The position numbers were made by a program, and so were the translations under genes. A DNA stretch of 21,834 nt from Coemansia sp. RSA 1804 (taxonomy: Eukaryota; Kickxellomycota; Kickxellomycetes; Kickxellales; Kickxellaceae). Below the pieces are notes generated by a model that saw only the letters and a list, made by a program, of their open reading frames with translations, searched no databases and had not been told where the DNA came from. Shown in pieces: positions 1 through 9,663 of this stretch (its first letter is position 1; each line of letters opens with the position of its first letter). Location of the stretch: NCBI GenBank assembly GCA_027578815.1, contig JANBTH010000297.1:1-21834 (forward strand), given 5' to 3'.

Positions 1-217
1 TCTTTCTTTCGCTTGAGAAACATTTTCAGCATTAAATAAGCACTCAACCAACCAACCAACCAACAAAGCTATTTCTTAATTGCCCCTCCTTTTTCACCTG
101 TTAATCTTTTTGCATTCACCTTCTTCTACTCGCCTCAATTGCTAAATTGAACCCAACAGAAAGGAGCTGCTACCCTGGCAAAGGAAAAGAAAAAAGAAAA
201 GGGCTCCTTTTGACTGG
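1..217 (+). promoter_or_regulatory. 5' flank / leader of the OPI1-like gene
   Basis: No coding signal is visible. The stretch has a short AACC tandem run (about 46-63), pyrimidine-rich tracts and a purine-rich A/G leader (about 180-208) immediately before the first ATG of the next gene. It most likely holds the proximal promoter and 5' UTR. No TATA box can be assigned with confidence. Confidence 0.4.
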
Positions 218-2563
218 ATGAATATCACTTCCACAACCACTGCCACGGCTGCTAACGAGGCAGCAGCAGAAGACGGCGAAAGGAATTCGGCGGTTTCACG
301 TGAAAGCGCCAACAACTGGTCTCAAATGCGCCCAGCGTTGCATCAGAGCGGCGCAAGTTCACGTGTGGCGATTTCTGAGCTTGTGCACCACAACAACGAC
401 AACATCGACTCTTTCTCATCTTCTTCCAGCTCTTCCTCCCTTGCCGATACGGAGGATGATCATCGTACTATAGCCATGGTTGAGGCTGCTCATGCGCTCG
501 AGAGCCTGCGTGGCGAAGAGAATCATCAACAACTCCAAAAGAAGCAGCAGCCGCCGCTGTTTATTAAGCGTGTCCAGGCCATTCCCTTGGTCAATTCTGC
601 GCTTGAAATCTATGGTCGTTCCAAAGAGTCCAGCAAAATTTTACGAGTAAGTAGTTTTCTTTTACGAGCTGTTGGCCTGTATTTTCCTTTCTTTCCTTTC
701 TTTATTCATCTGGTGTATACTGTTCTATTTTTGTTCCACTCTCACTTATTTTTTATATTTTATTTTACTCTATAGGTTGGAAGCGGCGTTATAGAGTCTG
801 GGGTTCGCAGAATGTGTGAACCCATTACAAAGCGAATAGACGTCTCCCAGCTTGATAGCTTTGCCTGTCGTCAGCTGGACAATCTTGGATACACCATGGA
901 GCACGATGACCAGCAGCAGCAGCAGCAGAATCAGCAGCAACACAGTGAACAATTACAAAACCAAAACCAAAACCAAAACAATCAGGCTCTGCACTATCAA
1001 TGGGACACTCGGCCTTCCGCCAACCTACGGAAGCGCACAAAGGACCAGGCTGACCGCCAGCAATCTCCTCCCGCCAACGGCTGGGTGCCAAATATCCACC
1101 ACCACGACTCTTACACAAACGGAAAGCCCAGACAGCAGAATGAAGTATCAGTTTCAGCATCAGCTTCAGCGTCAAGTGGTGGCCGAGGCTGGATTGTTGG
1201 CAGTCTGGTTGCCTCTGCAAAGGAGCGAGCCATTGCCTACCGCGAGGACAGCATGCGGCGCCTCAAGTACTGCCTGGACTGGGTTGTTTATGCGGCGGCG
1301 CTGATAAGCCAGCATATGCGCGACCTGCGAGCGTTACTGGCATCGCTTCACGAGTCGGCACACATTGTGTTCTCTTCGGGATCTGTTATGAGCGGCGAGG
1401 TAGTGGATAACGGTGGTTACAGCGATGGAGATGCCGCTGTTGTTTGTCGAGATTTGCAGACCCAGCAACAGCAGCAGCAACAGCAGCTACAGCAGCAGCG
1501 ATACCAGCAGCAGCACGAGCTGGCGCTACGCTTGGCTAAGGCGCGGCGGGAGATCGTTGGAGCTGTGCGCAAGGCTGTTGGCGTGGTCAGCAACTACGCA
1601 GGCACTGTGCTGCCAGGCGAGGCGCGGCGGCAGGTGCGTGGGCTGATTCTGGGAATGCCTGGGCGGTGGATGGCGGTTGACTCAGCTGCTGCTGCCAGCC
1701 AGTCGGGCGCCAGCTCTGTTGGCACTCCCAGCGTTGTGTCTGAAATCAACAGCAGCCCATCGTCTCCGCTGGCTGGGCCTACAGCTGTTGCTGGCTCTTC
1801 GTCGTTGCCTTCTGACATGGCGCCTGCAAACATCGAGGCCACCACGCGCCGGACCCTGGCGTTTGCGTCAGAGTCGTATCAGATGCTGAGCAGCATCAGC
1901 GGCGTTTTCACGCACTTGTACACAAATGCCGAGCGCTGGGTTGGCACGACGTCAGCAGCGGCGCCTGATCACGGCTCGCAGCTGAGTCAGAACCTGGACC
2001 AGAACCAGAATCCGCAGCCGCCAGCAGATCCGTTTTCCACCTACCGCGACAGCAATGGCTCCGCAATCGATGGCGTCAGACTGCCGCCGGTTGCGCGGCA
2101 TTCGCAGCGGAAACCGCCATTGAACATGACGCCCATGAGCAAAGCAAGCACGCAAGCGACAGGCGGAGACAACGATGGTTATAGTAATAACAGTGAAGCT
2201 GTTGGAGCGGCTGGCGATTCGGCAGCAGAGGCAATCAGTAGACTATCGACATCGTCATCATCGCCAATGGCAACAATGCTGCTGGGCGACAAGAAAATGA
2301 AGCGCAGGAGCTTTTCGCACATCACACAGAATCAGAGCCGGAGCCAGAACCAGCAGCAGCCACTGCTGTTTGGCGCTGCTTCGACAAAGCCGGCGTCTGC
2401 AACAGCTTCGCCGATGCTTTGGGCGGCGGGATCTGCTGGATCGTCGCTCAGACACAGTCGCTACGACTACGACGATGCTGCTGTATCGGCCAGCGACGAC
2501 GGTGCCGAATGGGTGGCTCACAAGCGCAACCGCACAAGGGAGCCAACGCCAACCCGCATGTAA
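218..2563 (+). CDS. OPI1: Opi1-like transcriptional repressor of phospholipid/inositol genes (two exons: 218-646 and 776-2563)
   Basis: Splicing joins codon 143 (CGA) in phase to GTT at 776 and gives 738 residues. The junction rebuilds the most diagnostic Opi1 block: PLVNSALEIYGRSKESSK before it, then a VGSGVIESGVRR stretch and QLDSFACRQLDNLGY after it (about residues 122-182). Three further family blocks follow: LKYCLDWVVYAAALI (about 300-315), a segment ending in the SNYAGTVLPGEARRQVRG type motif then PGRW (about 390-442), and FASESYQMLSSI...AERWVG (about 500-533). Between them lie two Gln-rich tracts, Asn/Gln repeats and Ser/Ala-rich linkers, which make it longer than the 404-residue yeast protein. 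In yeast, Opi1 is held at the ER by phosphatidic acid and Scs2 and represses Ino2/Ino4 targets when inositol is available. I infer the same broad role here. I see no clear FFAT motif, so ER tethering is unproven. A basic KKMKRR patch lies near residue 650. Confidence 0.9.
647..775 (+). other. Spliceosomal intron in the OPI1-like gene
   Basis: A consensus donor GTAAGT starts at 647. A pyrimidine-rich tract ends in TATAG at 771-775. The intron is 129 nt and phase 0. It contains in-frame stops, and removing it restores a continuous Opi1 domain, so the protein homology itself supports both boundaries. Read without splicing, the upstream frame ends in a hydrophobic, T-rich tail that is not family-like. 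Confidence 0.93.
911..942 (+). repeat. CAG/CAA tract encoding poly-Gln (first of two in OPI1-like)
   Basis: A run of CAG/CAA codons is interrupted by one Asn codon and followed by a CCAAAA-type Asn/Gln repeat (about 958-982). It encodes a low-complexity Gln/Asn linker between conserved Opi1 blocks. It is a likely site of length variation between strains. Confidence 0.85.
1463..1515 (+). repeat. CAG/CAA tract encoding poly-Gln (second in OPI1-like)
   Basis: Mostly CAG and CAA codons encode a Gln-rich segment just before the HELALRLAKARREIVG helix of the Opi1 domain. The mixed CAG/CAA codons suggest selection on the amino acid tract as well as slippage. Confidence 0.85.
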
Positions 2564-2681
2564 AGAAGAAGAATGACTGAATGAATGAAAGAAAAAAGAC
2601 GTTAATCCCCCTCCCTCTTTCTCTGTTTGTAAGATAATTTTTTTAGTAATAAAGGGTTTTATTTATTTTCAGCATGGCAGC
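2564..2681. terminator. Shared 3' spacer of convergent OPI1-like and HIR1, with poly(A) signals on both strands
   Basis: This 118-bp spacer has AATAAA on the plus strand at 2648-2653. On the minus strand, AATAAA reads at 2658-2663 and 2662-2667 (plus-strand TTTATT). The two genes therefore end tail to tail with almost overlapping polyadenylation regions. The poly(A) assignment is inferred from consensus only. Confidence 0.6.
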
Positions 2682-5600
2682 TTATTGCTGGATCACCTGC
2701 TTCAGAGCACCAGAGTACTCGTCAACAAGGTCCTGGAAATGGCGATTGGTGGCCAGCAGCGGCAGGATGCGCTCGAGAATCTGGCGCTTGGGCACCGATG
2801 CGCCGATAGTTGGCGACCAGGAGCACGTGATTCCAGCACTGGCAGCAGCAGGAAGCATGCCCTTGGCCATCGGAGGCCCAAGCAGCTCGGCCAGCCACCG
2901 CGACACGCGCGCCGTGTTATCCGCCGATCTGGCCAGCTGGCGCGCAAGAAGATCGGCGTAGCGAATGACCTCGTCGTCCGAGCCAACCGTGTCGGCGCCA
3001 CGCAGCTGGCTCTCCAGGTGATCCAGCGTCACCGCGTACTTGACTGGCTTTTGGTCATCGAGGCTGGATGAAGTGGAAGAGAAGAGTCTCTTGTTGCTGA
3101 TGTTGCTATCTTTGTTGTTGTTGTTGTTGACTTGGTCGGTGAGATTGCGCTGGTAGTACGCGCGCTCCTGCAGAAACTCCAGGGTGCTTCCAGTAGTGGC
3201 CCGTGCTCTTAATCTACTGGCAGACGTCGTATCAGGTGTTGCTGTAGAAGTGGTTGGAACTGGCGGACAGATGTAGTAGTCCGAGCCTACGTACTCTGCG
3301 GGATCGCCGATCCGGATCCAGGAGCGCAGCCTTGTGTGGTACGTGTAGACACGGCCGTCGGAAAGGCACAGAACGGGTGTGCAGCTGCCGCCGCCGCCAT
3401 TTCCAGCAGGAAGAATGTCGACGGCAGTCAGCGCAACCATAGGCCTGTGACGCCTGGGCGCTCGGACCTTTTCGTCATTGCCATCGCCGCTGGCATTCTC
3501 CGGCTCACCATCGTTCTTTTCGTCTTCAGCAGTAGACGACGATTCTGCTGCCTTTGGCTTAGATTCTGCTGATGCTGTCGTCGAGAGCTGCGCCGAGTAC
3601 AGGAGAGGCGCTATCGACACCCGGTCTACCGTAGCTTCCATCGCATCGGTGTCCCACACGGACAGTTGGCCAACACAGTCGAGCGCCAGACAGAACCGGT
3701 CTTGGCACCGCAGATGCGCCAGATGCGCCTCGCAGACAATGGGCGGAGCCAGGCGGACGCCCGACATTGTGTCAAACCAGTGCAGGGAGCCATCGCCCAG
3801 ACTGGCGGCTGTCACGTGGTCGCTGGCTGCAACTGTCATCACGGAGTGTGTAAAGTATTTGGTCCACGCAGAATGCTGTCTGGCTGAAGGTACGGATGCC
3901 GATGCCGACGCCGATGCTGGCTGGGGAGAGCACACAAGACGGGAACGCATTGCATCGGTTGAAGACTGGCTGGTCGTGTTGTATGCCACCACGGTTGGTC
4001 TGTAGGAAGTGGAGGAGGAAGAGCCCTGCAATCCTTCGCCCTGCAATGGTGTTGATGAGGCTGCTTTCTGAAGAGAAGGAGGCGGCGCTGTGGCCTTGAG
4101 CTGCGCAACAACCTTGGGCACACTCAGATGCACACGTGCCGCCGAGATGGTCTGTGCGTGGACCAGGGTCTGCAGCCCGAGCGGGGCGGGCTCTGTGATG
4201 AATGACGATGACGATTTGCCAACCATCTGGCGCGTGCCGAGTACCTGCGCATCGATCCAGATCGGCGCATCGACGCTTGTGCGTGGGTCCGCTGGCACTC
4301 CGCCCACCACCACCTGCGATCCAGCTCTGGCTCCGGCTCCAGCTCCAATTGCTGCTGACGATAAGGCGGGAAGCGGAGCGGTCTGCGCTGTCCCGTTGCT
4401 TCCGTTGCTGCTGCCACCGCCAAGCGGCCGCACAAACAGCGGCGTGACGCGTTTCTTTCCATCCTTTGTGCGCACAGGAACAGGCATGAGCTGCGGAGCT
4501 GGCGTCGAGTTTGTTTCTACTGCTATTGCTGACGGCACAGATTGAGCGGGCATTACCATAGCCGAACCTCCAGCTCCGTCCATCAGCTGCGCTATCCGCG
4601 ACTCCTCAGGCACCTTGCATAGCACGGAGCCTTGCTCCTCGAGCTGCAGCTGAGCAACAGACTCTGCAATAGGCCGCGGCCTCTTTGATGGGCCGCGATC
4701 CAAACCGTCGCCGCCACCATAGTCCTCGCCTTCGTCGTCGCCGTTGGCACGCCCACGCACCCAGCCGTTCTTTGCAAGCATCGCTTCTTGCTCTTCAACC
4801 GGAACCGGATATCCCAGCTCATCCGCCGTGAACTCCAGCACCGCAACAGTGCCGTCAAACGAGCAGGCCGCCAGACACGCTACCACCGCAGAATGCTTGC
4901 TGTCGTCCTTTTCATTTTGAGAAGCTGGTGCTGAGGGCGTGTACCACGCGAGATCCAGCAGATTCCCGGCAAACAGATCGGTGGCTGCAACAATTGGCAC
5001 AGACTGCGATGTCAGCCAGACTGTCACGCCTCTGTCCTGGCCGCCTGCCGCGCAGATAGACGCAGCCACGGTTGCTGCTTTGTCATTCAAAGACAAGGAA
5101 GATCCGTCACCTGTGTCTGATGCGCTGCCGGCGGCAGCAGCAGGAGGAGGAGGATGCGGCACAGGCACATTGAAGACGCGCGGATTGAAGCGCACAGCCT
5201 CAATGGCAGCGTGGTGGCCGACAAACGATAGATCCGACGCCCATTTGTCGCGCGACACAACGGCTGCCACAGGCACTTTGCCGTTAACAGCATTGGCAGC
5301 TGCCACGCAATCTCCGTCGGGCGACCACGATGGGCGGCAAAAGTACGTGGAGAATATGTTGTCCTCAAACGGTTTGGCCACCGTGGTCTGCAGCCGCCAA
5401 TCGCTGGTTCGCCATATCTTCAGTGTTCTGTCATCCGACTGCGAAGCCAAGTATTTGCCGGCCGGATCAAACGTGACGCCCTTGACAAACTGCGAGTGGT
5501 CTGTGAGTTTTGCCAGTTGCCGGAACGTCTGTGCGTCCCACACATATATCGCGTTATCGAGTCCGCAGGTCGCGAGGAACCGGTTGTCTGGCGACCATGC

Positions 5601-6053
5601 GAGGTCGCTGACATCTGACTCGTGGCCGGTGAGCCGTCGCACCGGATGCCACGTCTCGGCCGAATTGCCTACGATGTTGTTGCTGACATCTCCACCCGCC
5701 TGGCCTGCGTCGCCATTGCTGTCGCGCTCCCATATCAGCACTATCATATCGTCTGCGCCCGATGCCATGTACCGCGCGTTGGGCGAGAACCGCACACACA
5801 GAACCGCACCGCTGTGCGCTGTCAGCGTGGAAAGAAGCCGCGGAGCAGCAGTGCTGTTTTCGCTGTCGTTGTCCGTAGTTGCTGCTGCTGCTGTTGGTTT
5901 TGTTATTGCGCTGGTGTTCCATATGCGTATCTTATTGTCCATTCCTGCCGTTGCCAGACGCGTGCCGTCTGGATGAAAGTCGACTGAGAATATCGCAGTT
6001 AGCTTCTTTTTGTCGGCATCATGGTGGAGCCAATCGGGTTTTGTAATGCGCAT
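2682..6053 (-). CDS. HIR1: Hir1/HIRA histone H3-H4 chaperone subunit (WD40 protein)
   Basis: The predicted product is 1,123 residues. I chose the ATG at 6053 because the protein then begins MRITKPDWLHH, the family's usual N-terminus. An in-frame ATG at 6131 would add 26 hydrophobic, non-conserved residues. WD40 repeats fill about residues 18-410: HPDGTRLATAGMDNKIRIWN (28-46), a second ending VLIWER (~108), LTGHESDVSDLAWSPDNRFL (141-160), LTDHSQFVKGVTFDP (183-197), then FVGHHAAIEAVRF. A basic KDGKKRVTPL element near residue 530 matches the HIRA B domain that binds Asf1. The C-terminal third (about 730-1110) carries the Hira domain, including a YFTHSVMTVAASDHV segment and a helical LARQLARSADNTARVSRWLAELLG-type end. 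The HIR complex deposits H3-H4 outside S phase and represses histone genes. The reading frame is uninterrupted. Acidic and Ser/Ala-rich linkers make it longer than yeast Hir1 (840 residues). Confidence 0.93.
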   Translation of the reverse strand: MRITKPDWLHHDADKKKLTAIFSVDFHPDGTRLATAGMDNKIRIWNTSAITKPTAAAATTDNDSENSTAAPRLLSTLTAHSGAVLCVRFSPNARYMASGADDMIVLIWERDSNGDAGQAGGDVSNNIVGNSAETWHPVRRLTGHESDVSDLAWSPDNRFLATCGLDNAIYVWDAQTFRQLAKLTDHSQFVKGVTFDPAGKYLASQSDDRTLKIWRTSDWRLQTTVAKPFEDNIFSTYFCRPSWSPDGDCVAAANAVNGKVPVAAVVSRDKWASDLSFVGHHAAIEAVRFNPRVFNVPVPHPPPPAAAAGSASDTGDGSSLSLNDKAATVAASICAAGGQDRGVTVWLTSQSVPIVAATDLFAGNLLDLAWYTPSAPASQNEKDDSKHSAVVACLAACSFDGTVAVLEFTADELGYPVPVEEQEAMLAKNGWVRGRANGDDEGEDYGGGDGLDRGPSKRPRPIAESVAQLQLEEQGSVLCKVPEESRIAQLMDGAGGSAMVMPAQSVPSAIAVETNSTPAPQLMPVPVRTKDGKKRVTPLFVRPLGGGSSNGSNGTAQTAPLPALSSAAIGAGAGARAGSQVVVGGVPADPRTSVDAPIWIDAQVLGTRQMVGKSSSSFITEPAPLGLQTLVHAQTISAARVHLSVPKVVAQLKATAPPPSLQKAASSTPLQGEGLQGSSSSTSYRPTVVAYNTTSQSSTDAMRSRLVCSPQPASASASASVPSARQHSAWTKYFTHSVMTVAASDHVTAASLGDGSLHWFDTMSGVRLAPPIVCEAHLAHLRCQDRFCLALDCVGQLSVWDTDAMEATVDRVSIAPLLYSAQLSTTASAESKPKAAESSSTAEDEKNDGEPENASGDGNDEKVRAPRRHRPMVALTAVDILPAGNGGGGSCTPVLCLSDGRVYTYHTRLRSWIRIGDPAEYVGSDYYICPPVPTTSTATPDTTSASRLRARATTGSTLEFLQERAYYQRNLTDQVNNNNNKDSNISNKRLFSSTSSSLDDQKPVKYAVTLDHLESQLRGADTVGSDDEVIRYADLLARQLARSADNTARVSRWLAELLGPPMAKGMLPAAASAGITCSWSPTIGASVPKRQILERILPLLATNRHFQDLVDEYSGALKQVIQQ

Positions 6054-6939
6054 TTCAACAGCTCTTTCAATGTAATATAAGAGTAATAGATAGAGTAGAC
6101 AAGAATTAATAATGAAGGAAAGGAAAACCAACTAGCTGCCAGGAAAGAAGAAAAAGGGAGAAGAGCTGGCTGAAAGCTAAAACAACAGAAAGGGGCGCCA
6201 ATAAAGGTGATGACGCTGATGAAGAGTGTATGCGCTAGCTGGCGTTCCAAAACCCCAGGTATCGAAACGCGAACACGGTATACGCGTGCTTTATCGTGGT
6301 GATCTCTACGGTGCTTAGATCCTTAGCTCAAGTTGATTCGTTGATTGGCTGATTGTTTCATGTAATTGTGAATGATTATATGCCTAATTTTCGGAACTCT
6401 TTCCGGAAACGCTTCCATAATCTTGTGCATAGTGTTCCCCCCTTCTTTTTCTTCTTTTTCTTCCACTGTCCTCCCTCTCTCCTTCTCTTCTCCCCCCATC
6501 AATCGAATATTCGGCAGAGAACATTCTATACAGAAGGCTCTGAATCTTTCCAAAATTCGTCAGAGCTATTTGGTTTGAATCTGAAGTGGATTTTTCTGTT
6601 TTCCACAACTTTTGTCCCTCTCCTTTAAAATGTGCGGATAAAAAACGAATAAAAAATTGGTTACTTTCTTTAAAAGAAAAAAGCTTTTTTTTTCCACTAA
6701 AGAGATATACTACAAACTCTCTCTCCAGAACCAAGATTATCAGTAAAAAAGTGGAATAATAACCAGTATTTTTTCCTTGTCTTTTCTCCTTTAGTTTTTT
6801 GTCGACCTGTACTTTTCACTGTTTTTCTTCTAGTCATTTGTATTGTGGATTTGCTCTGCGTTACCTTAATTTATTTATTTATTTGTTCATTCTTTTATTT
6901 ACTTGCCTGCTTGCGTGGTTGGTTGTATATTATTGGCAA
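6054..6939. promoter_or_regulatory. Divergent intergenic region between HIR1 and the GATA factor
   Basis: This 886-bp spacer has no supportable gene. Short frames here are T-rich and hydrophobic. It must hold the promoters of both divergent genes. Pyrimidine-rich tracts occur around 6440-6500 and 6590-6790. A TTATCA at 6737-6742 is TGATAA on the minus strand, a match to the WGATAA site bound by Fep1-type GATA factors and a candidate autoregulatory element. One such match in 886 bp is also expected by chance. ATG codons at 6799 (+) and 6131 (-) lie in frame with the two genes but extend them with non-conserved residues. Confidence 0.5.
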
Positions 6940-9663
6940 ATGGACAATAGTCGGGCACAGCAAATGGCCTCCCCTCGGTCACAGCAAGGGGCAATCAGGT
7001 TGCCGCCGTTGGCATCGCTGATTGAAGGAGCCGAGCGGCAACATCAGCGTCACCAGCATCAAACCCAAACCCAAACCCAAAACCAGAATCACCACCACAA
7101 CCACTATCAGCAGCAACACCAGCACCAGCACCAGCAGCTGGTGCATTCGCAGCACCGCCCATCGCCAGCACCATATTCCGACTACTTTGCCGACCAAGCG
7201 CGGAATGCAGGCACCTTTGGCAACGATGGACGCCGCTCACAGTCGCACTATCTCCACAGCAACGGCAGCGATAGCAGCAACAGCAACACCAACATCGGCA
7301 GCGGCAGCGCTAGTGTTAATGGGTCTCTGGTTACTCCGCCGCATGCGCTTAGTCCCAGCAGCACGCATTCTGGTCGCCAGCCTCAGCCGCCTCCTCCATA
7401 TCGCTCCAGCACAACAATTGTACCTTCCAGGCCTTATCACCACCAACACCGCACACATCATCATCATCCGCCGCCGCCGCCGCCGCAGCAGCAGCAGCAG
7501 CAGCATCACGCTCTTTCGGCAATGGGAGGCATGCACTACCAGCATCACCACACAGTTGAGAAGGCTAGCAAGTATCTTCCACCGCCACAACAGCCATCTT
7601 CCTCGTTCTTTCAGCAAAAGATGAAGCAGGAGGAGCATCACGCAGCCGAGCAGAGACAATCGCCTCCAGACATAATTCGGTGGAAACCGCTTGCGCAGAG
7701 CAGCACAGATCGCGTGTCAATTAAGGAAACACGGCTGATGACTGCGGCAGCAAAGGCAGCGGCAGTCAAAGCAGCATCAACAGCCGTTGCATCGATGGTC
7801 AAGCGTATTGGAAAGTCGTCAAAGCGCTCAATTGCGCCGCACCACCAGCCCAACAACCAGGGATCCTCGGCATTCTATTCAGGAGCTGCAATGGCAGTCG
7901 ATTCGTCCGGCAATGCTGCTGCGGCCAACGGCGGGCGTCCTCCTTCGAATAAACACAAGCGTGGCAAGATGTCGGCCTCCGGCGCCAATGAAGGAGGCGA
8001 CCGCCGATCCGATGCTGCGGAAGGCGCAGCAGACAGACCAAATGGGACTGGCACAAGTGGTTCGGCAGCGAAAAGGCTTAAAGGCCAACACAGCAGCAAT
8101 GCATCGTCCTCGTCGGCTTCAGCACATGCATCGGGAGGAGGGCCGGCAGGCGGTATCAGCTTGTCGTTGGGCCCGATGACTTGTGTCAACTGTGGCACTA
8201 CGAAGACACCGCTGTGGCGGCGTGATCCGCGCAACCAGCCTATTTGCAACGCATGCGGACTGTATCTAAAGTCGTATGGCAAGATGCGGCCGCTTTCGCT
8301 GAATCTCGCACAAAGGCGTGCGGAGCAGGCAAGGGCCTCTTCGTTCTCCTCTTTACACAACGGAGCTAGCGACTGCGGTGGCAGCAGCTCTGGACAAGCA
8401 ACTGCAGCAGCGGGAGGCAGAGGAGATGTGGGCGAGGGCACGTGTCCTGGCGATGGTACGTGCAATGGCAAAGGCGGCGGGCCGTCATGCGACGGATGTC
8501 CTGCCTACAACCAGAAGCACTTGCCGCACTCAAGCCGAATGTTTGGCAGCAGCAGTGGCAGCGGAGGTGGGGCCCGGCGGCTGACAGCTGCGGAGCGGGC
8601 GGCAGCCATAGCTAACGGCGCAGCAACCGACGAGCATGGCAACATTGTTGGGCCGATTCCCGAGAGTGCAATCGGGCCTGGTCGCGTTCCGCCCAGTGTT
8701 GCCGAGGCGATTGCTGCATCGCTTGCCGCACCAATGCTAACGAAAGATGGCAACGGTCGCACTGGTAGCGCTGGTAGTGGCGGTAGCGGGAATCGCAGTG
8801 CTAGTTGTGGCGACAGTGTTGGTGGTGGCGGAGGAGGAGATTCCGGATCCCGGTCGCCAGTCAGCCTGTCTGCAGCAAGCGTAGGAGGATCAGGTAATCT
8901 GGTGGTGGATGGCGTTGCCTTGGCAAATGAGCGAGCCGTGTGCTTCAACTGCGGAACCGACTACACGCCGCTCTGGCGCAGAGACGCAGAGGGCTACTTG
9001 GCATGCAATGCATGTGGACTATACTACAAGCTGCACAACAAGCATCGGCCGATTTCGCTGAAGCGCAGCTCGATCCAGAGGCGCCGTCGCTGGGTGCCGA
9101 TTCTGCGTGTGGATGATCAGCAGGATTCGCAGATGGATGCTTCTCCCAGCGCACACGATGCGGATGCGCAGGGGTTGGAGGAGACTGACCAAGACGATGA
9201 GAAGAGGATGCTGGGGCATTACGATAATAGCAGCGCTGGCGAGCTGAATCCGGAGGAGAAGGATCAGGAGCAGGAGCAGGGGTCGCCTGTGCTGATCACA
9301 CTGTCCCCCGAGCAGCATCAGAATCAAAAACAAAATCAGAATCACCATGAGCAAGATCAGGAGGAGGAGGAGCAGCAGCAGCAGCACAGCGCTGAGGACG
9401 ACGATGAATCGGTATCACTCAGCCCGAGTCCCTCAGCCAGCGCAACAGCCGGGCTGCAGCTGCTTGTAAAGTCTGCTGAGCTTAGCCCGCCGCTGGCCAC
9501 ATTGCCCACTGGCCCAATGGAAGTCGAAAAGTGCCGTGCAGAGCTACAGCGGGAATGCTCCAGGCTTCAGGCGCTGCTTGAGAAATCTACAACGCTGTTG
9601 GAATCGCTGAACAAGGCAGCAAAGGTATCAAAAGCTCAAGCGCCTTCTTCGCCCTCTTCGTAA
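6940..9663 (+). CDS. Iron-responsive GATA transcription factor (Fep1/SreA/Urbs1 type), two zinc fingers plus Cys-rich sensor
   Basis: The predicted product is 907 residues starting MDNSRAQQMASPR. The N-terminal half is Gln/His/Ser-rich with an IRLPPLASLIEG motif near residue 22. Finger 1 begins at C415 (CVNCGTTKTPLWRRDP...CNACGLYLKS). Finger 2 begins at C668 (CFNCGTDYTPLWRRD...CNACGLYYKLH) and is followed by a basic KRSSIQRRRR tail. Between them C502, C508, C517 and C520 form C-x5-C-x8-C-x2-C (CPGDGTC...CDGCP). This is the spacing of the iron-binding region unique to fungal siderophore/iron-uptake repressors, so I place it in that family and not in nitrogen or light GATA groups. In that family the protein with bound iron represses iron-uptake genes through GATA sites. 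Residues about 861-897 look like a coiled coil (MEVEKCRAELQRECSRLQAL), the region that recruits Tup-type corepressors in Fep1. No iron-uptake genes are adjacent. Function in this organism is inferred. Confidence 0.92.
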   Translation: MDNSRAQQMASPRSQQGAIRLPPLASLIEGAERQHQRHQHQTQTQTQNQNHHHNHYQQQHQHQHQQLVHSQHRPSPAPYSDYFADQARNAGTFGNDGRRSQSHYLHSNGSDSSNSNTNIGSGSASVNGSLVTPPHALSPSSTHSGRQPQPPPPYRSSTTIVPSRPYHHQHRTHHHHPPPPPPQQQQQQHHALSAMGGMHYQHHHTVEKASKYLPPPQQPSSSFFQQKMKQEEHHAAEQRQSPPDIIRWKPLAQSSTDRVSIKETRLMTAAAKAAAVKAASTAVASMVKRIGKSSKRSIAPHHQPNNQGSSAFYSGAAMAVDSSGNAAAANGGRPPSNKHKRGKMSASGANEGGDRRSDAAEGAADRPNGTGTSGSAAKRLKGQHSSNASSSSASAHASGGGPAGGISLSLGPMTCVNCGTTKTPLWRRDPRNQPICNACGLYLKSYGKMRPLSLNLAQRRAEQARASSFSSLHNGASDCGGSSSGQATAAAGGRGDVGEGTCPGDGTCNGKGGGPSCDGCPAYNQKHLPHSSRMFGSSSGSGGGARRLTAAERAAAIANGAATDEHGNIVGPIPESAIGPGRVPPSVAEAIAASLAAPMLTKDGNGRTGSAGSGGSGNRSASCGDSVGGGGGGDSGSRSPVSLSAASVGGSGNLVVDGVALANERAVCFNCGTDYTPLWRRDAEGYLACNACGLYYKLHNKHRPISLKRSSIQRRRRWVPILRVDDQQDSQMDASPSAHDADAQGLEETDQDDEKRMLGHYDNSSAGELNPEEKDQEQEQGSPVLITLSPEQHQNQKQNQNHHEQDQEEEEQQQQHSAEDDDESVSLSPSPSASATAGLQLLVKSAELSPPLATLPTGPMEVEKCRAELQRECSRLQALLEKSTTLLESLNKAAKVSKAQAPSSPSS
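7468..7506 (+). repeat. CCG run followed by CAG run (poly-Pro then poly-Gln) in the GATA factor
   Basis: Six or so CCG codons run directly into six or so CAG codons and follow a His-rich CAT stretch. It is a low-complexity part of the N-terminal region of the GATA factor, likely polymorphic and of no known specific role. Confidence 0.8.

Noticed and set aside
4939..5976. 345-codon plus-strand frame opposite the HIR1 WD40 region
   Set aside because: It is the complement of a well-conserved WD40 coding sequence in GC-biased DNA and shows no domain; a shadow frame.
6054..6131. Upstream ATG adding 26 hydrophobic residues to HIR1
   Set aside because: Hir1/HIRA proteins start at the MRITKP-type sequence directly before the first WD40 repeat, so 6053 is the better start.
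6799..6939. In-frame upstream ATG giving the GATA factor 47 extra residues with a hydrophobic, membrane-like segment
   Set aside because: The extension is T-rich leader sequence with no family similarity. The conserved N-terminal LPPL motif follows the ATG at 6940. A membrane-tethered GATA factor would be exciting, but nothing beyond hydrophobicity supports it.
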